In this document: one piece after another, positions 10,436-21,549 of the stretch
Numbering within the stretch: the first letter of the stretch is position 1
Layout: each line of letters opens with the position of its first letter
Origin: Petaurus breviceps papuanus
Lineage: Eukaryota; Chordata; Mammalia; Diprotodontia; Petauridae
Assembly: GCA_028583685.1 (NCBI GenBank)
Contig: JAMXIF010001210.1
Span: forward strand, 14,445,259-14,509,258
Reading direction: 5' to 3'
Length of the DNA stretch: 64,000 nucleotides
Program-made: the position numbers and the translations under genes
Notes under the pieces: generated by a model
Told to the model about the DNA's origin: nothing
The model's input: only the letters and a program-made list of their open reading frames with translations
The model's database searches: none

Positions 10436-11960
10436 GCATGGTCTAAAAGAATAGCAGCAAAATAAGTGGTCAAAAGAAACAAACAAAAAATTTTCAAAAG
10501 AATTTCAAACTATTAACAATTATAAGAGGATATAGGGTGTAGTCAAGATGGCAGAGTAGAAGGAGGACCTCCCCGTTGCTCCGGCTTCCACCTTCCCCAA
10601 TCCATGTAAAAAGGGAACTCTGAACAAACTTTGGAGCTACAGAACCCACAAAATGACACAGAGAAGCTAACCTCCTGCTGAGGACAGCCTGGCAGGCTGG
10701 CAGCAAGCAACCAGCACAGCACTCTGGGAGCCTAGCCCAGCCCCACACCCAGGCTTTAGCCCCCTGACCAGCCACCATCCAGAGGGACTCCAGATCAGCA
10801 GCAGCTGTGGCCATTTCCAGATTTATCAACACATAGATGCGAAGGACAAAGTGAGAGGTCAGTGAAGTCTGGACTTTGGGACCCAGTAAGGGGGAGTGCA
10901 TGGCTTTTGCCCCCTTCCCCCCCACAAAGCTGTTGAGATGCCAGCACAGTCAGCCAGCACCACATGGCGGCTTCAGCTCCTGGCCTGCAGAGTGTAAGGG
11001 GAGCAAGCACCAGTCTGAGGGGTAATTGCTCTTCTGTAACCTGCTTGGATCTGCATTGCAGTCTAGGGTAGAGGTCCTGGGGTGTGTGTCCAGCTTGCCA
11101 GAGTGTGTGGAGACCTCAGTGAGGGCACCCATCTAATACCTCCAGCAGCTGAGAAAACCCCAGTGTTTGGGACAAAAACTCCCCTGTCTTGTGGCAGAGT
11201 CCTACTGTGGCAAAAGCCCCAGGGGTCAAGTGACTGAGGGGCGACATGACCAGGCAAAGGAAACAAAGCAGACAGAAGATTCCAACATTAGATTCCTATT
11301 CTGGAGACAAAAAGGAGCAAAGCATGGAACAGGAGGAAGACAGTGAAGTCAGAACTCCTGCACTAAAAGCTTCAAAGGAAAATATGAGCTGGTTACAGGC
11401 CATAGAGGACCTTAAGAAGTAGATAAGAGAAGTGGAGGAAAAATTGGGAAGAGAAATGAGAACAATGCAAGAAAATTATGAAATGAGAGTCAACAGCCTG
11501 ACTGAAGAAAATAATACCTTAAAAAACAGACTGACTCAAAGGGCAAAGGTGGCTCAAAAAGGCAATGAGGAGAAGAATGCCTTAAAAAGCTGAATTTTCC
11601 AGATGGAAAAAGAATCTCAAAAGCTCACTGAGGAGAATCATTGCTTCAGAATTAGATTGGAGCAAATGGAAGCTAATGACTTTATGAGAAATCAAGATGC
11701 TGTTAAACAGATCCAAACAAATGAAAGAATAGTAGGCAATGTGAAATATCTCATGGGAAAAACCACTGACCTGGAAAATAGATCCAGGAGAGATAATTTA
11801 AAAATTATTGGACTATCTGAAAGCCATGATCAAAGTAAGAACCTAGAAATCATCCTCCAGGAAGTTCTCAAAGAAAACTGCCCTGATATTTTAGAACCAG
11901 AGGGCAAAATAGAGGTTGAAAGAATGAACCAATCACCTCCTGAAAAAGATCCCAAAAAGG

Positions 11961-12117
11961 AGGTGGCTAGGTGGTGCAGTGAGTAAAAGTGCCAGCCCCA
12001 GAGTCAGGAGGACCAGAGTTTGGATCTGGCCTCAGACACTTAATACCCACACAAAAAAACCAGCTGTGTAACCTTGGGTAAGTTACTTGACCCCAATTTC
12101 CCTCCAAAAAAAAAAAT
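11961..12117 (+). mobile_element. tRNA-headed SINE inside ORF1 of copy B
   Basis: 'gaggtggctaggtggtgcag' head, 'acacttaatacccacacaaa' linker, 'gtgtaaccttgggtaagtta' and an A tail. The target 'aaaagatcccaaaa' occurs before it and, slightly altered, after the second SINE, so the pair sits in one original site. Confidence 0.9.
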
Positions 12118-12271
12118 AGAGGCAGCCAGGTGGCTCAGCTAGTAAGAGCACTGGCCCCAGTGTCAGGATGACCTGGGGATTGAATCCAGGCTCAGATACT
12201 TAGCACCACACCCAGAAATAACTGGCCATGTAACCTTGAGCAAGTTACTTAACCCCAACTGCTTAAAAAAA
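12118..12271 (+). mobile_element. tRNA-headed SINE, 'ccaggtggctcag' subtype, inserted in the tail of the previous one
   Basis: Second unit with the 'ggcagccaggtggctcagct' head, 'gggattgaatccaggctcag' B-box region, 'acccagaaataactggccat' linker and 'gtaaccttgagcaagttact' end. It begins directly after the A-rich tail of its neighbour. Confidence 0.9.
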
Positions 12272-13103
12272 AAAGATCCCCAAAAGAAAACTCCTAGGAA
12301 TATTATAACCAGGTTCCAGAATTCCCAGATTAAGGTTAGAATACTACAAGCAGCCAGGAAGAAACAATTTGAATATTGTGGAAACACAATCAGGATAACC
12401 CAGGATCTGGCAGCTTCTACACTGAGGGATCGAAGGGCTTGGAATATGATATTCCGGAGGGCAAAGGAACTGGGATTAAAACCAAGAGTCGCCTACCCAG
12501 CAAAATTGAGTATCATGTTTCAGGGGAAAATATGGTCATTCAGTGGAATAGAGGACTTTCAAGCATTCTTGATGAAAAAACCAGAGTTGAATAGAAAATA
12601 TGACATTCAAATACAAGAAGCAAGAGAAGCATGAGAAGGTAAACAGGGAAAAGAAATCATAAGAAACTTATCAAAGTTGAACTATTAACATTCCTACATG
12701 GAAAAACAATAATTGTAACTGATGAAACTTTTCTCAGTAGTTGAAGGGAATAGAAATGTATATATGTCTACATATGAGGGTATATGGGCATATGAATACA
12801 TATGTGAATGTGTGTATATATGTTTACAGGTATACATAGATAGAGGGCACAGGACAAATTTAACAGGAAGAGTTAAAAGCTGATTTTCACTTAAAAGGTG
12901 AAATTAAGAGGTGAGAGAGGAATATAATGAGAGGAGATGGGGAGAGACAGAATGGGGTAAACTATCTTATATAGAACAGGCAAGGGGAAATGGTTACAAT
13001 GGAGGGGAAGAATAGAAAGGCAAAAGGGAATGGGTGAACCTTATTCCCATTGAATTTAGCTTGAGGAGAGAATGAAATACATACTAAATAGGGTATCTCA
13101 CCC

Positions 13104-13265
13104 TGCAGGAGAATAGGAGGGGAAGGGGATGAGAGGGGGGATGATGGAAGGGAGGGCAGGCTGGGGGGGAGGGAAGTTGGAAGCACCCACTTTTGAAAAG
13201 GGATGGGATCAAAGCAGAGAATAGAACAAGTGGGAGGTGGGATAGGAGGGAGGGAAATATAGTCA
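13104..13265 (+). promoter_or_regulatory. G-rich polypurine tract in HAL1-like 3' UTR
   Basis: Several G runs in close order ('ggaggggaaggggatgagag', then a six-G run, 'gggaggg', seven Gs) give G-quadruplex potential. Copies A and C keep an equivalent tract, as do mammalian L1 3' UTRs, where such tracts are conserved. Confidence 0.6.
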
Positions 13266-14158
13266 GTCTTTTACAATATATCTACTATGTTATTGTTTTG
13301 CATTAGCCACACATGTACAACCTATACTGAACTGCTTATCTTCCCAGTAAAGGTGGGTGACAAGGGAGGAAGGGAATGAATCTGGAATTCAAAGTTTTAA
13401 AATCAAATATTCAAATATATATATATATATGTATACTATTATTAATACTATTTTACATGTAATTGGGAAATAATATATACAGGCACCAGGGCATAGAGAT
13501 CCACTGGAAAAGTCGAAAGGGGTATGGGAGAAAATATGGGAGAGAGCAGATTGGAGGAGGGGATATCCTGTGGGACTGCTATCTTGGGGTGGTGGGTAAA
13601 GGAAAAACAGGGAGAATATTTGTAACTCAAAATCTGGTGGAAATGAATGATGTAAGTCAGAAGTTAATAAAGCATTTTAAAAATTTTTAAAAAATTATAA
13701 GAAAGATTGCTCCAAATCACTAATGATCAGATAAATGCAAATCAAAACAACACTAAGATTTCATCTCACATACTGAAAACTGGCAAAGATATAAGATGGG
13801 CATAATAGTTGGACAGGAAGTGTAGGTAGAGCTGTGAATTGATATAACCATTCTGGAAAGTAGAGAGTAACTGAAATGTCTATACCCTTTTACCCAGAGA
13901 GCCATCCCACTATTAGAACTATACCCCAAGGACATCAAGTTAGGTACCACGTACAATAAGTTATTTATAGCAGCAAAGAAACCAAGTAGATGCCCAACCA
14001 CTGGGGAAAGACTAAACAGACTGTTAGACCCAAATACAATGAAATATGACTATGCTGTAAGAAATATGAAGGAAGACTATAGAGAAGTATGTGAAAACAT
14101 CTGAACTGACTCAAATTGAAGTCAGTAGAACCAAGAAAATAATACACACAAAGAACTT

Positions 14159-14404
14159 TGGCGTTCAGTCATTTCCGGCTCTTTGTGACCTCATTTTGGG
14201 GGCTTTCTTGGTGAAGATGCTGGAGCAGTTTGCCATTTCCTTCTACAGCTCATTTTACAGATAAGGGAACTGAGGCAAACAGTGTTAAGTGACTTGCTTG
14301 GGTTCACACAACTAGTAAGTGTCTGAGGCCAGATTTGAACTCAGGAAGATGAGTCCTCCTGATTCTAAGCCTGGCACTTTATCCACTGCACTACGTAGCT
14401 GCCT
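14159..14404 (-). mobile_element. SINE with RTE/BovB-like 3' half
   Basis: Minus orientation. The 3' half ('gttcagtcatttccggctct', 'tggtgaagatgctggagcag', 'tttgccatttccttcta') resembles the tail shared by BovB/RTE LINEs and ruminant Bov-tA SINEs. The head end ('ctgcactacgtagctgcctc') is the tRNA-like region. Inserted in the L1 3' end. Confidence 0.8.
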
Positions 14405-15099
14405 CTACACAGGGACTACAGCAATGCAAATGGAAATAACAAGAAAATGAACTGAATGCTATGTAATTCTGGGGGCCAACCTTGGCCTCAAAGAAGAGAT
14501 AAGAAAATGTAACTTCCTCTCTTTGCATGTACATCATTTCATGGACTACAGGACTTGGTTGATGTGATGTTTGTTTTTACTCAACTGTTTCTTCCCCTTT
14601 CTTTGTAACAAAGGACGACTTTCTGGGTAGAGGAGGGTGGAGGAATATATTAGTAAATGAAAATGACATTAAAACAAAATACATCAGTAACACTTAAAAA
14701 CAGAATAGTGCCACAAGCACTGAAGTTCAGAATCATCTGAAAGTGGGGATGGGTGATAAGGATAACAAAAAGAGGTTTAGTTGTGTTTTCTTTTTAACCT
14801 GTGTTGAGGGAAAGAGGAAAATCAAAGAAGGGACAGGACCACTGCACTAAAACTATGTGTGAAGCTATGATAGATGACAGAATTCCTGAATCTCATCTAG
14901 TTTCTGTTTTCTATACCCAGAAAAAAATAATTTTGGACTAGAGACCAGAAAGGAAAGAACAAAAATGATTAATAAAGTCTTGAAAACCAAAGGTAAACAA
15001 AGAGATTGCAAAAAACATCTAACTGCCATTAATTAGTTTGAGTCACCAGGTTCAGATGAACTTAGCTATTGAAAAAAATAGCAGATTGCTGGAAAATCA

Positions 15100-15300
15100 G
15101 GAACATAAAATGAAATAGACTTCCTGCTTCCTGACAGAGGTGTGATGGCCCCAAGATTCAGGATGAGAAATGGAAAGTGTGGGAATTTGTTTGGTTTGAC
15201 TATGAATATTTCTTACTAAAGTTTGATTTTTTCTTTTTTTTAGGGTGGGGTGATATTAGGGAGAGAAAATAAATGCTTGTTAATAGAAAAAAGCTTTAGA
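15100..15300 (+). mobile_element. L1 3' UTR fragment
   Basis: 'cttcctgacagaggtgtgat', 'gggaatttgtttggtttgac' and 'aaataaatgcttgttaatag' match one marsupial L1 3' end type. Confidence 0.65.
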
Positions 15301-15678
15301 ACAAACCCTTAAAATACTGAAAAAAGAAACGAAAAGGAAAAATCAAGAAGAAAAGAAGTGTCACAGAACTAAAGGACAAATGTCCCCATTTTTTAAAAAG
15401 TGAGGGAATGAATGGAGTCAAATTGTGAACTCAACTTTGACTCCTGGTAGAATTTTAGAAGCTATCATAAACCACATAATTCAGCTCCGAATTCAATGTG
15501 CAGTTTTTCCAAAGATAAATATACCTCCATTATCCCAGCTCAGCTGGGAACTTCTAACATCATCTGACCATTCATATCTAGCTAATAGACTAAACAGGGA
15601 ACATGTATTATGATGGGAAAACATCTATTGGAGACTAAAACAATTAGCAAAGAGATTTTTAAAAAAAAGAACAACCAT

Positions 15679-15679
<1 letters not shown>

Positions 15680-15730
<51 letters not shown>

Positions 15731-15740
15731 NNNNNNNNNN

Positions 15741-15787
<47 letters not shown>
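15680..15787. repeat. (CA)n microsatellite with 10-base gap
   Basis: About 50 CA units with ten N at 15731-15740, so the true length is uncertain. Confidence 0.97.
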
Positions 15788-15789
<2 letters not shown>

Positions 15790-16620
15790 GGATTTGGTGT
15801 TTCAACCCCAAGCAGATAGTGGAGAAATTACAACCCTCTGATACTCATGCTCTAGTGTGGGAATGGCATAGAAATGGAAAATTTCACTCATACCTTCTCT
15901 GTATTTCTGCTCAGCATATTCACCAGTCTTATCCAGGTCAATCACAGCAGAAGATCCTCTGTGTCTCTCTTTCAGCTTTTCTCAGTACTCAGAGGCTGTG
16001 TTACTGCTCTCCCTGTTTTTGTACCAGGTACTTCCATAATCAACCTCTCCATGTACTTATTCTGTCTTCTTCCCTTCCCTAAATCTGTCTCTCTCCTGAA
16101 GCAATCACCTTGAGACATGTAGTCTCTTGGGAAATGAAGTTCTAGGAACTTTAATCAAATTCAAGCTTGAGGCCTACAGTGTTCTTTTACTTCAAATGTT
16201 TCTCTATTGCAATATGATTTAAGAAGTAGCTTATGAGCATTTGGAAAGGAGAGTAATGATCACTAGGAGCTACCATGGCTTGATCAAGAACAGGGAGATT
16301 ACCTAGCCTGGTATGTTAAGAAGGTAGCAGGGAGGAAATCCAAGGACCAAAACAAGGAAGCATGATAGAAAACATTTTGGTGAAGATAAACAGAGGTAGA
16401 AAAAGAAATTATATTGTCATCGAATATACTATAGACCACTTAGACAGAAAGGGGAAATAGATGAGGAGTTCAGAAAACAGAACATAAGTTTGACCCAGAA
16501 GCATGACATTATAGCTATACAGGATTTTAATTATCTAGACATCTGATGGAACCCCATCTTTGTCCACTTGGGTGGCCTTTTTTTTCTTTTACTCCCCTTA
16601 CTAACTAATTCATTCTTCAA
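15790..16620. other. No recognisable gene or repeat
   Basis: Two overlapping frames of 79-87 codons occur around 15819-16113 but show no domain, no matching splice pattern and no codon bias that I can see. Treated as chance frames. Confidence 0.4.
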
Positions 16621-16634
16621 AATATGGAGGAACT

Positions 16635-16796
16635 GGGGTGGCCAGGTAGCACAGCGAGTAATAGCACTGGCCCCACAGTTGGGATGACTTGGGATTGAAT
16701 CCGGACTCAGACACTTAGCACCCACCCAGAAACACCTGGCCGTGTAACCTTGAGCAAGTTACTTAACCTCAATTGCTTTAAAAAAAATTTATATAT
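16635..16796 (+). mobile_element. tRNA-headed SINE, 'gccaggtagcacagcgag' subtype
   Basis: Complete unit flanked by a perfect 13-base duplication 'atatggaggaact' (16622-16634 and 16797-16809). B-box-like 'gggattgaatcc' is present. Confidence 0.93.
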
Positions 16797-17010
16797 ATAT
16801 GGAGGAACTAACAAAGGAAAATCCTATTCTAGATGAATTTCCGACCAAGTTGGAAATATTCACTTGGTATAGAAATGATGGCTATCCTAGAGAGAATTGA
16901 CCACTATAGCTAAGAATTTGTCTTAGAGGAGAGAAAAATAGGGTATAGTGTGGGATGCACCCTATATTTGAGAACAGACTTCTAAGTGTTCAGAGAAAAG
17001 TACAGTTAGG

Positions 17011-17154
17011 GGGACAGCTAGGTGACGCCATGAATAGAGCACTGGCCCTAGAGTCAGGAGGACCCACGTTTAAAGTCGGCCTCAGACACTTAACACTTAC
17101 TAGCCATGTGACCTTGGGCAAGTCACTTAACCCCAACTGCTCCTCCAAAAAAAA
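17011..17154 (+). mobile_element. tRNA-headed SINE
   Basis: 'gggacagctaggtgacgcca' head to 'ctgctcctccaaaaaaaaaa' tail. The target 'agta(c/t)agttaggg' is duplicated on both sides. Confidence 0.92.
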
Positions 17155-17339
17155 AAGTATAGTTAGGGTCCTATGAACAAAAATTCCAATGTGAAAGTTC
17201 AGCTGGATGGAATGGGAAGCTCTCAAGAATGAAATTCTAAAGACATGACTAGAAGCAATTCTGGTGCGGAGAGAAAAGAATTGCCTAAAGTGACCGATGT
17301 AGATGTATAGGAAACTTGCCAACAAATTAAAAAAAATTT

Positions 17340-17750
17340 TTTTTTTAAAGATGGAAAATGGAATGGAGAATGAGTCATCAAAAAATGAATACACAAACAT
17401 TGTGGCATGTACCTTTTATTTCTCTTCAAGTTGTCCTGTTTTATCTCATTTTTTTTCCTGCTCCCATTCTTCCTTTTCCTCTTTTCCTAACATTCTTCAC
17501 TTCCCCTTCAACACATTTTTTTCTTTTATGTTATTTAAATCTTTCTTCTCCTTCAACTTACTTCCTTCTCCTTCAATTTCTCCTTAATACCTCCAAATTT
17601 TTTCCTCCCCAAATCCAATTTCTGGTCTTCTCTGCAAATTCCAAAGCCCTTTGCAAACTACTTTCTTAATTTGTTTTTGTTCTTCACTTTCTCTTTCTTC
17701 TTCAACTCAAGTTGTCTTCTCATTCTTTTCCTATAGAAACTAGAAGAAAT
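17340..17750. repeat. Pyrimidine-rich low-complexity tract
   Basis: T- and C-rich on the plus strand with TTCTCC/TTTCC words; two frames of about 100 codons here are products of this composition. Confidence 0.6.
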
Positions 17751-17830
17751 AGGGTACAAAGCAAGATTTAAAAAATTATAGAGTGATATTTGCCACTTTC
17801 TCCAGGAACAAGATCTCTGATATTAAGCTT

Positions 17831-17953
17831 TTTTCTTTGGAGCGGGGAAGGCTGGGCAATTGGGGTTAAGTGACTTGCCCAGGGTCACACAGCTAGTAAG
17901 TGTGCCAAGTGTCTGAGGTCATATTTGAAATCGGGTCCTCCTGACTCTAGCCC
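17831..17953 (-). mobile_element. 5'-truncated tRNA-headed SINE
   Basis: Minus orientation, flanked by the 14-base duplication 'ctgatattaagctt' (17817-17830, 17954-17967). The tRNA-like head is missing its first part, as in 5'-truncated retroposition. Confidence 0.92.
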
Positions 17954-17969
17954 CTGATATTAAGCTTTG

Positions 17970-19590
17970 AATCTATGAGGTCATTTGATTATTCTCCTTA
18001 CTTGGCACTTCTACTTTGTCTGTTGAAACCCCCCTTGATGATCAGTTACAAGACTTTGTGTTTGCCAAGGCAGAGCAGCATGCCAAAGATAGAACTATAT
18101 TAGAAGTTGCTATGAATGCCCACCCAGAAGGCACAATCATGCACTGCCCAGGCTCTAGCTGTGCTCCCACCCTGCTTGCTCCACAGGCATTACTGCCAGG
18201 TCTGGCCTACCATAGGTGAGGGCTAGGCTGCTCTGAAGGAACATGTAGGCCAAGGTCCTAAAAACTCTAGTTAGACATATCCGTGTTGTGGCCCAATCAT
18301 AGGAGAATGGGTAGGGCTCTCATTCTACTATCAAATCTGTAGGGATGAATAGCCTAGACTTGACCAGTGAATTTTCCTCAGTTGATTACAGTAGGAATGT
18401 AGATGGTGATGTTACTTACATTTTAGACATTATACTTAGGTCCTGGACCTAAGTACAGCTAGAGTCTTTGACCTAAGTATAACTAAGTATATAATATGTT
18501 TGATAACTTTTAAAAAATAATTAAATGTTCAAAAAGCTGACACGTTATAGTCATTACTTTGAAGGGGGAAGAAACTGGTGGGGTCAGCACTTTGTTCAGT
18601 AAAATGGCCTTTGGTAGGAAATCCATTGATGCTCAAGAGTTCTGATTTTTCTTCTTCCTACAATTCATTTCCTCAAGTGTCTTTTTTTTTCTCCATCAGC
18701 CAGACTATTATCTCAGCCCTATAATTTGTGCCTCACACTCTAATGATCTTCGATGCAATGGTAATTTTTTTTATTTACTGGACAATTTTCTGCAAATGGT
18801 GTTTATTGCATAGTTTGGTGGGGTTAAAGCTTCAAGAGCAGAAGCAAAATGCTAAATAGACTCTTGCTTTTAAAGTACACTAAATTTGTATCCATTGGAG
18901 ACATTTTGTTCATTTTAGCTGAGATTACATGTTCCCAATGCTGTTACTAACTCCTTCCAGGGAGTGCAAGGCAGGTCATTATTATTCAAGTTCAATCTGT
19001 TCATAAATCAATGCAAATTCCTCAGCATCCAGATTCGTGGACCTCATTAAAATCAAATGGAAAATAGTAGCCGACCCAACAGCACAACCACACCAAATAG
19101 CATTCTTGGCACTGCTTTGAAAAGTTGAAATATGATGGTTCATTATTTTAAATGTCTCATTATAGTAATTACATTTCATCAAATGTGGCTGAATCTTCCT
19201 ATCACCTCATTATCTAATTTTATGGAAAATTTTTCTAAATGGGATGCTGACACATGATCCCAGATTCTTTGTCTATGTGCTGATTTCTAAACCTACATCA
19301 TATTAAACAAACTCTAAGCAGATATGGGTTAGATTTTAGTTATAGCCTTAGTATTCTAAAACTAAAAATTGTCGTGGCTGATCATATGAAATCAGATTTT
19401 ACTTTTTTTTATTTCAGCTTGACATTTCATCGTATAAAAGTAAGATTTGATAAGGTGTTTTTATGTCCATTGAAATAGTAATAAAATTTTCATGTTCAAA
19501 CTAACTTGGTACCAGTGGAATGAGCAAATTATGGCATATCATTGTTAAGAGGAAAACCTAATTTTAAGGTCAAAGGTTCTCATTCCGGAG
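17970..19590. other. Repeat-free stretch, possible conserved non-coding DNA
   Basis: No transposon signature for about 1.6 kb, unusual for this window. At 18016-18219 a 68-codon frame is present without recognisable domain. Between about 18780 and 19260 the DNA has many homeodomain-type ATTA/TAAT words and few simple repeats, the look of a conserved enhancer, but this cannot be confirmed from one sequence. Confidence 0.3.
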
Positions 19591-19592
19591 AT

Positions 19593-20115
19593 CAGAAGTT
19601 CTCAAACTTTTTTATTTTAGAACCGCTTTACATTCCTAAAATGTATTGAGGACTCCAAAGAACTTTTGTTTCTGTGCATTATATCTATTGACATTTACCA
19701 TATTTGAAATTATAACTGATAATTTTTAAGATTACTTACTAAATCATCTTAAAATAACAATTACATACCCATTTTATGTAAATAGAAAAAGCATATTTTT
19801 ATGAAAATAACATTTTTAGAAAACAAAAGTAACTTAATGAGAAGAATAACATTACTTTATATACTTCTGCTAATCTCTTTAATGTTTGGCTTAATAGAAG
19901 ACAGCTGAATTTATATATCTGTTTCTGCATTCAATCTGTGGAGCTATGCTGTTCTGGTTGAACTATATTATGAAAACAACCCAACCTCACACAGCCATGT
20001 AGTTGGAAAAGGGAGTATTTTAACAAGCAAATAACATCTTGGTATTATTATGGATGTAGCTTTGACCTCACAAATTCCCTGACAGTGTCTTAGTGTTACA
20101 CTTTGAGAACAACTG
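19593..20115 (+). mobile_element. Non-autonomous hAT-like DNA transposon
   Basis: Terminal inverted repeats 'cagaagttctcaaactt' at the left and, reversed, 'cactttgagaacaactg' at the right. Flanking 8-bp 'ccggagat' and 'ccctagat' fit a decayed hAT target duplication. The interior ('tattgaggactccaaagaac', 'ttggcttaatagaagacagc') is a Charlie-like mammalian family I recognise but cannot name. No transposase. Confidence 0.8.
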
Positions 20116-20129
20116 CCCTAGATCTTTGT

Positions 20130-20765
20130 CAGTCATGACCATGCTAAAGAACTTTGGCACCATGTTAATAGCAGCTCTTTTTATAGTGGCAAAGAAGTAG
20201 ACATTGAGGGATGCCCATCAGTTGAATAATGGCTGAACAAGTTGGAATATATGATTGTAATGGAGTTCTAGTCTGCTATAAGAAATGATGAGCAAAGTGA
20301 TTTCAGAAAATCCTGGGAAGACTTACATGAACTGATGCAAAGTGAAGTGAGCAAAACCAGGAGAACATTGTACCCAATAGCAGCAATACTGTATGATAAT
20401 CAACTAGAAATGACTTCGTTATTCTCAGAAATACAATGATCCAAGACAATTCCAAATGATGAAATTTCATGATGAAAAATGCTGTCCACCACCAGAGAAA
20501 GAACTGATAGAATCTGAATGCAAATCAAAGCAAACTCTTTTTGCTTTCTGTATTTTTTCCCTTAGGTCTGCATCTTCTTTTACAACATGACAAATATGGT
20601 AATATGTTTTACATGATTGAACATGTATAACCTATATCAAATTGCTTACTGTCTCAGGGAGGGGGGAGGTAAGAGGAAAAGAAAAAAATTAGAACTCAAA
20701 ATTTTAAAAAATGAATGTTAATTATCTTTACATTAATTGGAGAAATAATAAAAATATTATTAAAA
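20130..20765 (+). mobile_element. L1 3' end (ORF2 C terminus plus 3' UTR)
   Basis: 'gggatgcccatcagttgaat', 'aatggagttctagtctgcta', 'aagtgaagtgagcaaaacca' correspond to the last part of L1 ORF2; the 3' UTR follows with 'ggaggggggaggtaagagga' and ends in an A-rich tail near 20765. 5'-truncated and broken. Confidence 0.88.
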
Positions 20766-20805
20766 TATCTTTGACACCTGTGGCAAAAGCTCTAAGAGTC
20801 ACTTA

Positions 20806-20986
20806 GTTTTTTTTTTATTTCTTTTTTTGTTTCTGTTTTTGGAGGGGGGAAGGCAGGGCAATTGGTGTTAAGTGACTTGCCCAAGGTCACGCAGTAAGTG
20901 TGTCAAGTGTCTGAGGCCAGATTTCAACTCAGGTCCTCCTGACTCCAGGGCCGGTGCTCTATTTACTGTGTCACCCTAACTGCCTC
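20806..20986 (-). mobile_element. tRNA-headed SINE
   Basis: Minus orientation, T run at the left, 'ggcagggcaattggtgttaa', 'gactccagggccggtgctct' and head 'gtgtcaccctaactgcctc'. Flanked by 'agagtcactta' (20795 and 20987). Confidence 0.92.
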
Positions 20987-21014
20987 AGAGTCACTTAATT
21001 CTTTGTAAGAAGTG

Positions 21015-21470
21015 CCAAAATATGTTCATTTCCAACATATATGTAAATATACTGGCCTCAATCCTTTTCAATTCTATCCCTTTCTCACTTCTGTCTTTCC
21101 TCATTCCTTCCCAGTCTTGCTCCTGAGCTACTTTGGTCATCAGTCCTCAAAAGCACCATTTAATAATGTTGTCTTAACTAGGATCAGAAACTTATATAGG
21201 TCAATTGACCATATGACCTGTGGGATAATGTTCTTTTCTAAGAGTAGACTACTGTTAATTAGCTGTTTCTTTCACCTGGTATGCCCTGATTACCTATCTG
21301 AAGTCTACTCATTCTTCTGGGCCCAGCAGAAGCTCTATTTCCTCTAAGATTCTTTTCCTAACCACTCCAGTCCATAACTCTGACCTCCTCATATAACTTT
21401 TGTCATCGTGAGCTCTCCCTTATCACAATATAGAGTGCTTTGTACTGGGTGTTTTTTTTCCAGCTAGATT
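21015..21470 (+). mobile_element. L2-like fragment
   Basis: Late L2 pattern: 'ttcttctgggcccagcagaa' followed by 'ttcttttcctaaccactcca' and a region before a lost 3' end. Diverged; could also be CR1/L3. Confidence 0.4.
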
Positions 21471-21549
21471 TGCCATTCATTCAATTAATTTATTTTGCAA
21501 TTCATTCAGTTGCACTTATTAATGGACTATGTACCATCAGCATTTACAT

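Larger units (their letters stand above)
11246..12634 (+). pseudogene. L1-type ORF1 of HAL1-like copy B (broken)
   Basis: Starts MTRQRKQSRQKIPTLDSYSG, runs into SWLQAIEDLKK and then an in-frame TAG at 11420-11422, after which the coiled coil continues (REVEEKLGREMRTMQ, LTEENNTLKNR). A further TGA lies near 11591. The longest intact piece (11603-11960) covers the rest of the coiled coil and the RRM start 'DNLKIIGLSESHDQS'. Two SINEs then interrupt it, and the RRM/C-terminal part resumes at about 12275-12634 with 'TRFQNSQIKVRILQAARKK', 'NTIRITQDLAASTL' and 'YPAKLSIMFQGKIWSFSG'. Order and motifs match L1 ORF1p, an RNA-binding chaperone. Confidence 0.88.
10531..13692 (+). mobile_element. HAL1-like ORF1-only LINE, copy B (full length, with two SINEs)
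   Basis: Flanked by a duplicated target: 'aattataagagga' at 10518-10530 and 'aattataagaaaga' at 13693-13706. The 5' end carries 'agtcaagatggcagagtag', resembling the YY1-bound start of mammalian L1 5' UTRs. A 5' UTR of about 700 bases is followed by ORF1 (11246-12634, split by two SINEs at 11961-12271) and a 3' UTR with a G-rich polypurine tract (13104-13265), ending at 'aataaagcattttaaaaa'. No ORF2 is present. Close to copy C throughout and in the same orientation, 37 kb away. Confidence 0.9.
10440..14690 (+). mobile_element. L1 3' part, host of a nested stack
   Basis: L1 ORF2 sequence is seen at 10440-10530 ('gtggtcaaaagaaac', 'ttttcaaaag') and continues at 13693 with 'gatcagataaatgcaaatca', the well-known segment before the ORF2 C terminus. 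The end of ORF2 follows to about 14150 (including 'actataccccaaggacatca', matching 'GIYPKD'), and a 3' UTR at 14405-14690. HAL1-like copy B is inserted after 10530 and an RTE-tailed SINE at 14159-14404. Confidence 0.75.

Noticed and set aside
17303-17669. Two overlapping frames of 94 and 103 codons
   Set aside because: Produced by a pyrimidine-rich tract; F/S/L/P only.
18016-18219. 68-codon frame in repeat-free DNA
   Set aside because: No start context, splice pattern or domain; kept only as a note in the surrounding stretch.
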